Below, piece by piece: positions 1-5,283 of a stretch of DNA of 5,794 bases. The stretch is from positions 26,436-32,229 of the forward strand of contig DDSI01000279.1 of the NCBI GenBank assembly GCA_002343335.1, written 5' to 3'. Position 1 is the first letter of the stretch, and each line of letters begins with the position of its first letter. Source of the DNA: Bacteriovoracaceae bacterium UBA2394. GTDB taxonomy: Bacteria > Bdellovibrionota > UBA2394. The position numbers and the translations under genes were made by a program. Under the pieces are notes generated by a model that was not told the origin of the DNA, made no database searches, and was given only the letters and a program-made list of their open reading frames with translations.

Positions 1-355
1 CCCGCCGAGCCCAACCCGGATGTCTTTTGAAAAATTCTGGAAGGTCTCCCCCTCGAAAAACAAAAATCATTTTTCGCCGCCAGATAGTACCCCATAGGCT
101 CACTACATCTTCGATATAAAAACTTCTTCCACCGTAGATATCTAAAACCACGACTTTGGCGCGCCCTACCGATTTGACAATCGCCCCCATCATCTCGAGC
201 AAGCGCAAAAAAGGATTCAACTGAGTGGAGGCGCAAGTAAGCTCGTACCCGTCCTTTTCAAACAGATGCTTCAGTGTGAGGCACTGCCCTCGATACCCGT
301 CACCATTTCGAGTATGACTGGTCATCAATCCTAAAAGACAGAGATGTTTCGTCAT
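1..355 (-). CDS. Glycosyltransferase, GT4/GT-B type, N-terminal part (cut by window edge)
   Basis: This is a partial gene. It starts at ATG 355-353 and stays open for 118 codons to the left edge. The predicted protein begins MTKHLCLLGLM and has a loop NGDGYRGQ at about 17-24, then a helix and a DGYELTCAST strand at 35-44. Further on are VVVLDIYGG (68-76) and IFVFRGGDLPEFFKRHPGW (97-115). This order is the N-terminal Rossmann half of GT-B glycosyltransferases: a glycine-rich acceptor loop, then a hydrophobic strand leading into a GG(D/G)xPEFxxRHP segment commonly seen in GT4-like enzymes. The donor-binding half with its EX7E motif lies outside the window, so the donor sugar is unknown. The start overlaps the stop of the upstream glycosyltransferase gene in an ATGA (355-352). 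No Shine-Dalgarno precedes it, so translation probably depends on coupling to the upstream gene. It likely acts at the cytoplasmic face of the inner membrane, adding a sugar to a lipid-linked glycan. The family call is fairly safe; the specificity is not known. Confidence 0.82.
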   Translation of the reverse strand, partial: MTKHLCLLGLMTSHTRNGDGYRGQCLTLKHLFEKDGYELTCASTQLNPFLRLLEMMGAIVKSVGRAKVVVLDIYGGRSFYIEDVVSLWGTIWRRKMIFVFRGGDLPEFFKRHPGWARR

Positions 356-1485
356 GGCGACGTACCAACACGAGGCAGCCATCCCACTCGATCGTAGATG
401 GAAGCCAATCGATCCCAGAGCGTTTCCGCAGAGCGAGACTGATACATCGTTTCGCGACCGGCAGCTCCCAGGCGCCTACGAAGTTCGGAATCCTTACACA
501 ATTTCGCGAGAATCCGAATGTATTCGTTCGGATCATCCGCGAGATATCCATTTTGGCCGTTTCGAATGACATCAGGCAGGTCCCCCGCCGGCGTAGAAAT
601 GACGGGAAGACCAACGGCCATCGCTTCCGAGACGACATTGGGAGAGCCCTCGAACTCAGAATAAAAAACAAAGATGTCTCCCTGTCGTAAGCCTTCCTCG
701 ACATTGTCCACGAAGCCCACAAGTTCAACGTCTTTTTCCATCTTAAGCTCTTTGATTCGCGCCTCGATAATTGGACGCGTAACGCCTTCTCCCAAAATAC
801 GACAATGCCACGAAATTTCGGGATGCCGGATTTTGAATTTACTCAAAACTTCGACAAAGTTTTCCCATCGTTTCTCTCCATTAAGCCGCCCCACTCCCAC
901 GAGCTGAACTACGGGGTTGGATGAGGCGGAGGTCCTTTCTAATCGTTGAAAGGCATCAAAATATTTTGCCTCAACGGAATTTTCAAAGTGGTAAATGTTT
1001 TTAGGTTTCCAAAGCGTTTTCAAACTCTCAATCGTTCGAATGGTAGCAGAGGAATTGCTAATCGCAGTTTTAGGGTATCGGGCGCAAAGCTTTCCTACGA
1101 TGCGACCGGTTTTTTTCACTTCGTGAAAATAATCGCTCTGAAACCCGCCCAAGGAGCCTTTGATGCCTGGAATCCAATGCGCCAACCACGCGGCGAAATT
1201 CGTGTGAAATCCGATGGAGTGAATATAATCAGGCCGCTCTTTCCACATGAGCGCCAAAAAGGAAATCAACCGACCCAGTCTGCCGCCACGACGAGAAATC
1301 GATAGAATGCGTATATCTAAATTAAAATAGTGGGGATGAAGTTCCTGCGAAGGATCTAAATTCCAAACCACTAAAAGAGGTTCCACCTTGGTTCGATCCA
1401 AACAGCGCAAGAGAAGGTGCAACTGCCGTTCCGCTCCTCCCGCTCCGAGCTCTCCTATGATGTAAACGATCTTACGCAATGGCAC
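352..1485 (-). CDS. Glycosyltransferase family 4 (GT-B fold)
   Basis: A complete 377-residue retaining-type GT4 glycosyltransferase, of usual length for the family. It would move a sugar from a nucleotide donor to a growing polysaccharide intermediate at the cytoplasmic membrane face. Visible motifs: the N-terminal GAGGAERQL loop (14-22), typical of acceptor-side GT4 domains; VGVGRLNGEKRW (196-207), with the Arg200/Lys205 pair that contacts the donor diphosphate in this family; LVGFVDNVEEGL (255-266); and EGSPNVVSEAMAVGLPVIS (279-297), an EX7E motif with Glu279 and Glu287, followed by GDLPDVI. All key residues are present, so the gene looks intact. The start is GTG 1485-1483, supported by a GAAGAGGA Shine-Dalgarno six bases upstream. 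The first 14 nt overlap the end of the ligase/polymerase gene, and the stop overlaps the next glycosyltransferase in an ATGA. The family assignment is strong; donor and acceptor cannot be told from the sequence. Confidence 0.93.
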   Translation of the reverse strand: MPLRKIVYIIGELGAGGAERQLHLLLRCLDRTKVEPLLVVWNLDPSQELHPHYFNLDIRILSISRRGGRLGRLISFLALMWKERPDYIHSIGFHTNFAAWLAHWIPGIKGSLGGFQSDYFHEVKKTGRIVGKLCARYPKTAISNSSATIRTIESLKTLWKPKNIYHFENSVEAKYFDAFQRLERTSASSNPVVQLVGVGRLNGEKRWENFVEVLSKFKIRHPEISWHCRILGEGVTRPIIEARIKELKMEKDVELVGFVDNVEEGLRQGDIFVFYSEFEGSPNVVSEAMAVGLPVISTPAGDLPDVIRNGQNGYLADDPNEYIRILAKLCKDSELRRRLGAAGRETMYQSRSAETLWDRLASIYDRVGWLPRVGTSP

Positions 1486-2680
1486 TTTCGGTCCTCTTCA
1501 CCGTTTCCATCAATCCGATTCCTAAACCTAAAATAATAGAAATTTCCTTAGCAAATAGGATATGAGTGACCGCCAAAAGAACCACTAAGCTTACCGAGAG
1601 CGATTTAACAAATGAGGCTTCAAGAGTCCCTCTTTCCAAAAAAGCGATCGATTTCAAAAAAATGAAGTAGCTCCCCACAAAGAGAATCGCTCCCACGAAT
1701 CCCCAATAAACCCAGGCCTGAAAAAGTGCATTGTGCGTTCCCACGGTAAATCCCTCTTTAAAGACAAACCCATGTTGGTGCCCCCAGGCCTCCCAGTAGT
1801 TATTGGTGCCCACTCCCCTCCACCAGAATTCCGAGAATTCATTAAAAAAGTTTTGAACTAAAACCATTCGAGAATCTTCTTTGCCTTGATATTCCGTGTT
1901 AGTGGCCGTCAATCGGGTGAGCACTACTTGTGGAATTAAAAGCGCGATAATTCCCACTAAGACTCCACCGACCACAACGATACCACCAAAGCTCTTTCGA
2001 TAACCCCTGACCACTGCGAGCAAGGACACGATCAATACAATCGCGCCGCCGCGTGACATAGGCATGAGAGCTCCCAACGCGCAAAAGACGAGGCAAAGAT
2101 AAGCCAGGAGTCGAGCTTGCCATGCACTGGCCTTATCGAGCGCCAGTACCAGGCACGACATCGATGAAATGGCCAAATAGAATGCCATTTCATTTAAATT
2201 GGCATTCATCTGTAAATCTCGAAATACCTCCACACGAACAGCGGAAGCTCCGTAGGCATTTGCTACCGATGCCCCTAAGAGAACTTGATAGGCTTGCGAT
2301 AAGAGGAGAGCCGAGAGATAGACACCTCCGGCGATCAATCCATAAAGCGCGACTCGTTGATGATGGCCCGCACTCATCAATGTTGTGATGAGTCCAGCGC
2401 CGACAAGCATCTGCAAAATCTGAAAGCATTCTGAATAACTTCGATGGTCAGAAAAGGTTTCAATTAAGAAAGCCCAGGCCACCAAGGGATAGAAAATTAA
2501 CAGGAGAGGATGGAACAAATTTTTATTGAGCCGATCGGGAATCACAAAAAGACAATAAAGTCCGACCAGACCAAAAATTCCCCAAACCAAACTAAATCCC
2601 GGAAGAATTTCGATTTCATTCTGAAATGGCAGAATAAAGAGCATGAAAAAGAGTAAACTTCCTTCGATCCTTCGTTCCAT
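1472..2680 (-). CDS. O-antigen ligase / Wzy-type polymerase family membrane protein
   Basis: A 402-residue polytopic inner-membrane protein with about 12 hydrophobic segments, roughly at 9-19, 28-47, 57-74, 86-103, 109-136, 163-181, 188-207, 211-225, 232-254, 317-346, 356-377 and 379-392. Proteins of this family (Wzy_C, the WaaL/Wzy group) either ligate polysaccharide onto lipid A-core or polymerise lipid-linked repeat units in the periplasm. Family signatures visible here are MSRGG (208-212), with the conserved Arg210 before a helix, and a large hydrophilic loop (about 255-316). That loop carries Arg271, GVGTNNYW (289-296) and THNALFQAWVYWGFVGA (315-331), with His316-Asn317. These match the conserved Arg and His positions described for WaaL-type enzymes. 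Ligase and polymerase cannot be separated by motif alone. ATG 2680 is the chosen start: it lies 1 nt after the upstream stop and has GAGGA nine bases before it. The last 14 nt overlap the GT4 gene. Confidence 0.88.
   Translation of the reverse strand: MERRIEGSLLFFMLFILPFQNEIEILPGFSLVWGIFGLVGLYCLFVIPDRLNKNLFHPLLLIFYPLVAWAFLIETFSDHRSYSECFQILQMLVGAGLITTLMSAGHHQRVALYGLIAGGVYLSALLLSQAYQVLLGASVANAYGASAVRVEVFRDLQMNANLNEMAFYLAISSMSCLVLALDKASAWQARLLAYLCLVFCALGALMPMSRGGAIVLIVSLLAVVRGYRKSFGGIVVVGGVLVGIIALLIPQVVLTRLTATNTEYQGKEDSRMVLVQNFFNEFSEFWWRGVGTNNYWEAWGHQHGFVFKEGFTVGTHNALFQAWVYWGFVGAILFVGSYFIFLKSIAFLERGTLEASFVKSLSVSLVVLLAVTHILFAKEISIILGLGIGLMETVKRTESAIA
1492..1499 (-). promoter_or_regulatory. Ribosome binding site supporting the GTG start of the GT4 gene
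   Basis: On the minus strand GAAGAGGA lies six bases before GTG 1485. It sits inside the last codons of the ligase/polymerase gene. It favours the GTG over the TTG two codons downstream, and implies coupled translation of the two overlapping genes. Confidence 0.6.
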
Positions 2681-2681
2681 T

Positions 2682-3044
2682 TTATTTCATCCTCGCGGAA
2701 AGAACGATGCTAGGCGAAAGGCACAAATAATCGAAATCGGAAAAATTCACCGTATCATCTTTGTCAAATCGATCTGACATTTTATTGACCGATCTTCGAT
2801 GTTTCAATTTCCCAAACCACAATCGACGAGATCCTAAGACGGCCCAGGAATGCCCTGGCTTCACCGGCTTCAATCGAGTGGGCTTTAAACTGCCCTTCAA
2901 AACGTAAGGAATGCCGTCAAATTCCGGATATTGGTGATTATTCTCGCAACTCCAATTTTCAACCGCCCGAGATAGCGCTAAACCGCATTCTAAGCACTCT
3001 AGACGCTCTTTTGTCAGCATTGCAGAAATGTTACCGTTTTCCAT
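2682..3044 (-). CDS. Small Trm112/RlmA-like zinc-ribbon protein, no methyltransferase domain
   Basis: A 120-residue protein. Residues 15-49 resemble a Trm112-type or RlmA N-terminal zinc ribbon: LECLECGLAL, then WSCENNHQYP, then the hallmark FDGIPYVL. Candidate zinc ligands are Cys17, Cys20, Cys33 and His37, a CX2C...CX3H arrangement like that at the N-terminus of RlmA. In known proteins such a ribbon usually precedes a SAM-dependent methyltransferase, or binds one as a partner. Here about 70 residues follow: first a very basic stretch (about 50-92, many Lys/Arg), then an acidic-aromatic segment (DKDDTVNFSDFDYLCLS). I do not recognise this tail, and the next gene begins 1 nt after the stop, so there is no room for a methyltransferase domain. 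The start at ATG 3044 is uncertain: neither it nor the in-frame ATG at 3020 (Met9) has a Shine-Dalgarno. It is the first gene of the left operon, divergent from the CapK-like gene. The ribbon call is moderately sure; function is unknown, and it could be a truncated remnant. Confidence 0.68.
   Translation of the reverse strand: MENGNISAMLTKERLECLECGLALSRAVENWSCENNHQYPEFDGIPYVLKGSLKPTRLKPVKPGHSWAVLGSRRLWFGKLKHRRSVNKMSDRFDKDDTVNFSDFDYLCLSPSIVLSARMK
2690..2694 (-). promoter_or_regulatory. Ribosome binding site of the ligase/polymerase gene
   Basis: On the minus strand GAGGA lies nine bases before ATG 2680, within the last codons of the zinc-ribbon gene, whose stop TAA is 1 nt before that ATG. 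The layout implies that the two genes are translated from one message. Confidence 0.55.
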
Positions 3045-3052
3045 TTTGAGAG
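3045..3052 (+). repeat. Direct repeat TTTGAGAG, copy 1 (copy 2 at 3079-3086)
   Basis: The 8-mer TTTGAGAG occurs at 3045-3052 and again at 3079-3086, with start points 34 bases apart on either side of the TATATATT promoter core. Copy 2 lies in codons 2-5 of the CapK-like gene. The spacing is a little over three helical turns, so this could be a paired operator, but eight bases is short and chance is not excluded. Confidence 0.3.
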
Positions 3053-3056
3053 AAAA

Positions 3057-3062
3057 CTTATA
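3057..3062 (-). promoter_or_regulatory. Candidate -10 box of the left operon
   Basis: On the minus strand TATAAG (3062 down to 3057) matches the -10 consensus at 5 of 6 positions and would start transcription about 6-7 bases before ATG 3044. No good -35 box is seen at 16-18 bases upstream, where the matches are 3 of 6 at best. It overlaps the plus-strand -10 candidate in the same TTATATA stretch, so the two promoters would compete if both are real. Confidence 0.22.
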
Positions 3063-3073
3063 TATTTTCCGCT

Positions 3074-4408
3074 GTGAGTTTGAGAGGGGCGCTGCTTAAA
3101 AACCTGGTCTTTCCCGTGGCTGATTGGTGGCAGCAATTCGGAGCCCAGTCGAAATTTCAGACGCTTCTCAATGCCCAAAATTGGGATCGCTCCACGCTGA
3201 TCGCGCACCGCGATGCCAAAGCTCGAGAACTCGTTCAGACCGTCTACAGCGAGGTTCCTTTTTACCAAAAAATCTTTGCGGATCGATCCTTAACGCCCAA
3301 AGATTTTCAAAGCCTTTCGGACCTCACCAAATTGCCCATTCTGACGAAGGACGCCATTCGAGAGAATTTTGTGAGTGGCCGAATGCAACGTCCCTCCAAA
3401 TTTAAAACGTACGATGTTTGCTCTTCAGGTTCGACCGGGACGAACCTCGTGGTGCGAGAGGACACCGACACCACAGGCATGCTTTACGCCTGCCATCTTT
3501 ACGGCTTGAAACTTTCCGGATGGAATTTTGGAGATCGACACGTTCAATTTGGATTCAGCATGAAGCGTACTTTTTTTAAAGCGCTGAAGGATCGTGCGCT
3601 TTCCTGTGAATATGCCTTCAGTGGAATTTTAAGGAACGAAGCTCTCGATCGCCTACTCGATAAAATTGAGTCGCAAAAAATTAAGCATGTGCATGGCTTT
3701 CCGGGCAGTATCTTTTCTCTCGCCGAACGAGCGCGGCAAACTCATCGCTCGATTAAGCTCGATGCCGTTGTGACCTGGGGTGACAATTTATTCGAACACT
3801 ATCGAAGATCCATTGAGTCCGCCTTTCAGACCCGCGTTTTCGATACTTACGGATGTGCTGAGGGTATCACGGTCTCCGCGCAGTGTGGCCATGGCACGAA
3901 TTATCATCTCTACGCTCCTTTCGTGCATGTAGAAGTCGTGGACGATGAAGGAAAGCCGGTTCCTAAGGGCACCTTGGGTCACCTCATTTTGACAAGACTC
4001 ATCCCTGGGACAACGCCGCTAATTCGCTATCGCGTAGGCGATCTCGGAGTTCTCAGCGCCCAAGAAAAGTGCGCGTGCGGAAGCAGCTACGATATCATGG
4101 ATTCGATTCAGGGGCGCGACACGGATCTGATCGTTACGCCTTCCGGCAATCGTTTGATCGTCCACTTCTTCACCGGCACGCTCAATAAATTTCCAGCGAT
4201 CAAACACTTTCAGGTCGTGCAAAAGGAAAAAGATCGGATTCTCATTCGATGGGTATCGGAAGAATCTCTCACCCATTCTTACCTTGATGAAATTCGCAGC
4301 GCTCTCTCGCAACGAGGTGCAGATATTTCCGTGGATTTTGAAAGAGTGGAAGAAATTCCAACCACCAAAGAAGGTAAGCGCCGTTTTGTCATCAGCGAGG
4401 TGCAGTAA
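3074..4408 (+). CDS. PaaK/CapK-like adenylate-forming enzyme (phenylacetate-CoA ligase family)
   Basis: A complete 444-residue member of the adenylate-forming superfamily, close in length to the PaaK/CapK/coenzyme F390 synthetase group. Such enzymes activate a carboxylic acid with ATP to an acyl-adenylate and then pass it to a thiol or other acceptor. CapK-type members are often found in polysaccharide clusters, mostly with unknown substrates. Motifs in order: CSSGSTGT (116-123), the ATP-phosphate loop; YGCAEG (259-264); PLIRYRVGD (315-323), with the Asp323 expected to bind the ribose; GRDTDLIVTPSGNRL (347-361), the hinge; and TKEGKRRF (431-438), with Lys435 in the place of the C-terminal catalytic lysine. 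Cys271, Cys333 and Cys335, with His278 nearby, may form a metal site. The start is GTG 3074. An in-frame TGA at 3047 limits any extension, and TTG 3080 is the only near alternative. No Shine-Dalgarno is present. The stop overlaps the next start (TAATG). The family is certain enough; the substrate is unknown. Confidence 0.9.
   Translation: MSLRGALLKNLVFPVADWWQQFGAQSKFQTLLNAQNWDRSTLIAHRDAKARELVQTVYSEVPFYQKIFADRSLTPKDFQSLSDLTKLPILTKDAIRENFVSGRMQRPSKFKTYDVCSSGSTGTNLVVREDTDTTGMLYACHLYGLKLSGWNFGDRHVQFGFSMKRTFFKALKDRALSCEYAFSGILRNEALDRLLDKIESQKIKHVHGFPGSIFSLAERARQTHRSIKLDAVVTWGDNLFEHYRRSIESAFQTRVFDTYGCAEGITVSAQCGHGTNYHLYAPFVHVEVVDDEGKPVPKGTLGHLILTRLIPGTTPLIRYRVGDLGVLSAQEKCACGSSYDIMDSIQGRDTDLIVTPSGNRLIVHFFTGTLNKFPAIKHFQVVQKEKDRILIRWVSEESLTHSYLDEIRSALSQRGADISVDFERVEEIPTTKEGKRRFVISEVQ
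4397..4400 (+). promoter_or_regulatory. Ribosome binding site of the GT2 gene
   Basis: GAGG lies seven bases before ATG 4408, inside the last codons of the CapK-like gene. Together with the TAATG stop-start overlap it supports this start and coupled translation. Confidence 0.5.
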
Positions 4409-5283
4409 TGGAGCGCCCTCTCGTTTCAGTTTTAATCACGATCTACAATGCGGAGGCCCAGCTTGCGAGCACTCTGCGAGCTCTTCAAGCCCAAACCTAT
4501 TCACCCTTCGAAATCATTTGCGTCGAGGATGGAAGCACAGACGAAAGCTTAAAAATCCTCCGTGAATTTGCTGTCCAAGATTTTCGAATTAAAATTTTCA
4601 CGCCGGGTCGACTTGGCCGGGCGAAAGCGCTCAATTTTGGAATCGAAAGGGCCAACGGGGAATTTTTGGCCATCAATGACGCCGATGACCTATCTACTCC
4701 TGACCGCCTCGAGAAGCAGATCGCCTTTTTTTTAGCGCATCCCGAGGTGGGCATGCTCGGAAGTCAGTACGAAATCTTTGAAACTGAAACTGGCCTCCTT
4801 CGCACGATCGATCTCCCTCTCGACAATCATTCACTGAGGCAGGCTCTCACTCAGGGCCAACCCTTTCATCATTCGAGCATTATGTTTCGCATGCCCGTTC
4901 TTCAAAAATTGAAGGGCTACGATATCGGTCGAAAGTTTCTTTTGGATCGAGAAATTTTCATCCGCGCTGCCGCGATTTGCGAGATTGCAAACCTTAAGGA
5001 ACGCTTGCTGCGAGTGACTCATCATGGAAAGCGTTATTTTTTTTACGGGTTCACGAGTCGTACGCGTGAGCTTCACCACAATTGGCTTCGCATGAAAGCA
5101 ATTTGGAGCTTAAACTTCCCTTTCACCATGCTGGCAAAACCTCTCTTTGCTATGGGAATCGCTTTGGTGCCACACTCGTTAAGATTGAGTCTACCGTCTT
5201 TCATTCGAACTCGTGCTCGACAGCTCATTTATCCTGAGCCGTCGCAAACGACTCAGATAAAGGAAGTTACAAATGGACAATGA
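4408..5283 (+). CDS. Glycosyltransferase family 2 (GT-A fold)
   Basis: A complete 291-residue GT2 glycosyltransferase, of usual length for single-domain polysaccharide enzymes. It would transfer a sugar from a nucleotide donor to a lipid-linked acceptor on the cytoplasmic side of the inner membrane. Visible motifs: VSVLITIYNAE (6-16), the first strand; VEDGSTDES (39-47), where Asp41 contacts the uridine; a GRAKALNFGIERANGEFL stretch (70-87); and NDADD (90-94), the metal-binding DXD. HHSSIMFR (154-161) and LLDREIFIRAA (178-188) follow, the latter in the position of the acidic acceptor/base motif. A hydrophobic, basic C-terminal region (about 235-275) may hold the protein at the membrane. ATG 4408 has GAGG seven bases upstream and overlaps the CapK-like stop by 1 nt. 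The last 11 nt overlap the FAD enzyme gene. Two runs of eight T lie inside the gene (4726-4733 and 5037-5044), each coding for Phe-Phe. The frame is intact. The sugar specificity cannot be read. Confidence 0.92.
   Translation: MERPLVSVLITIYNAEAQLASTLRALQAQTYSPFEIICVEDGSTDESLKILREFAVQDFRIKIFTPGRLGRAKALNFGIERANGEFLAINDADDLSTPDRLEKQIAFFLAHPEVGMLGSQYEIFETETGLLRTIDLPLDNHSLRQALTQGQPFHHSSIMFRMPVLQKLKGYDIGRKFLLDREIFIRAAAICEIANLKERLLRVTHHGKRYFFYGFTSRTRELHHNWLRMKAIWSLNFPFTMLAKPLFAMGIALVPHSLRLSLPSFIRTRARQLIYPEPSQTTQIKEVTNGQ
5259..5266 (+). promoter_or_regulatory. Strong ribosome binding site of the FAD oxidoreductase gene
   Basis: AAAGGAAG is followed by six bases and then ATG 5273. It is the clearest Shine-Dalgarno in the window and fixes the start of the last gene, which overlaps the end of the GT2 gene. 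It suggests this enzyme is translated well even without coupling. Confidence 0.7.

Larger units (their letters stand above)
3038..3066 (+). promoter_or_regulatory. Candidate promoter of the right (CapK-like) operon
   Basis: TTTCCA (3038-3043, 4 of 6 matches to TTGACA) and TATATT (3061-3066, 5 of 6 matches to TATAAT) are separated by 17 bases. Transcription would start at about 3072-3074, essentially at the GTG start codon, giving a leaderless or nearly leaderless message. This agrees with the lack of a Shine-Dalgarno before that GTG. The -35 box would overlap the start of the divergent zinc-ribbon gene. Prediction by eye only. Confidence 0.35.

Noticed and set aside
300..728. Open frame of 142 codons on the minus strand
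   Set aside because: It lies out of frame across the C-terminal half of the GT4 gene, including the EX7E region, and the start of the next gene. Its protein shows no family motif.
946..1305. Open frame of 119 codons on the plus strand
   Set aside because: It is antisense to the well-supported GT4 gene, with no Shine-Dalgarno or recognisable domain, so it is most likely a shadow.
2122..2388. Plus-strand open frame of 88 codons inside the ligase/polymerase region
   Set aside because: It is antisense to a membrane protein whose hydrophobic helices and conserved motifs are clear on the minus strand.
2842..2860. Short inverted repeat CCAGG...CCTGG as a possible terminator or attenuator
   Set aside because: The arms have only five bases, there is no T-run after them on either strand, and the site is inside a coding gene.
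3014..3268. Minus-strand open frame of 84 codons spanning the divergent spacer
   Set aside because: It overlaps the CapK-like gene start and the zinc-ribbon gene in a different frame, and has no motif. It would need a promoter inside the CapK-like gene.
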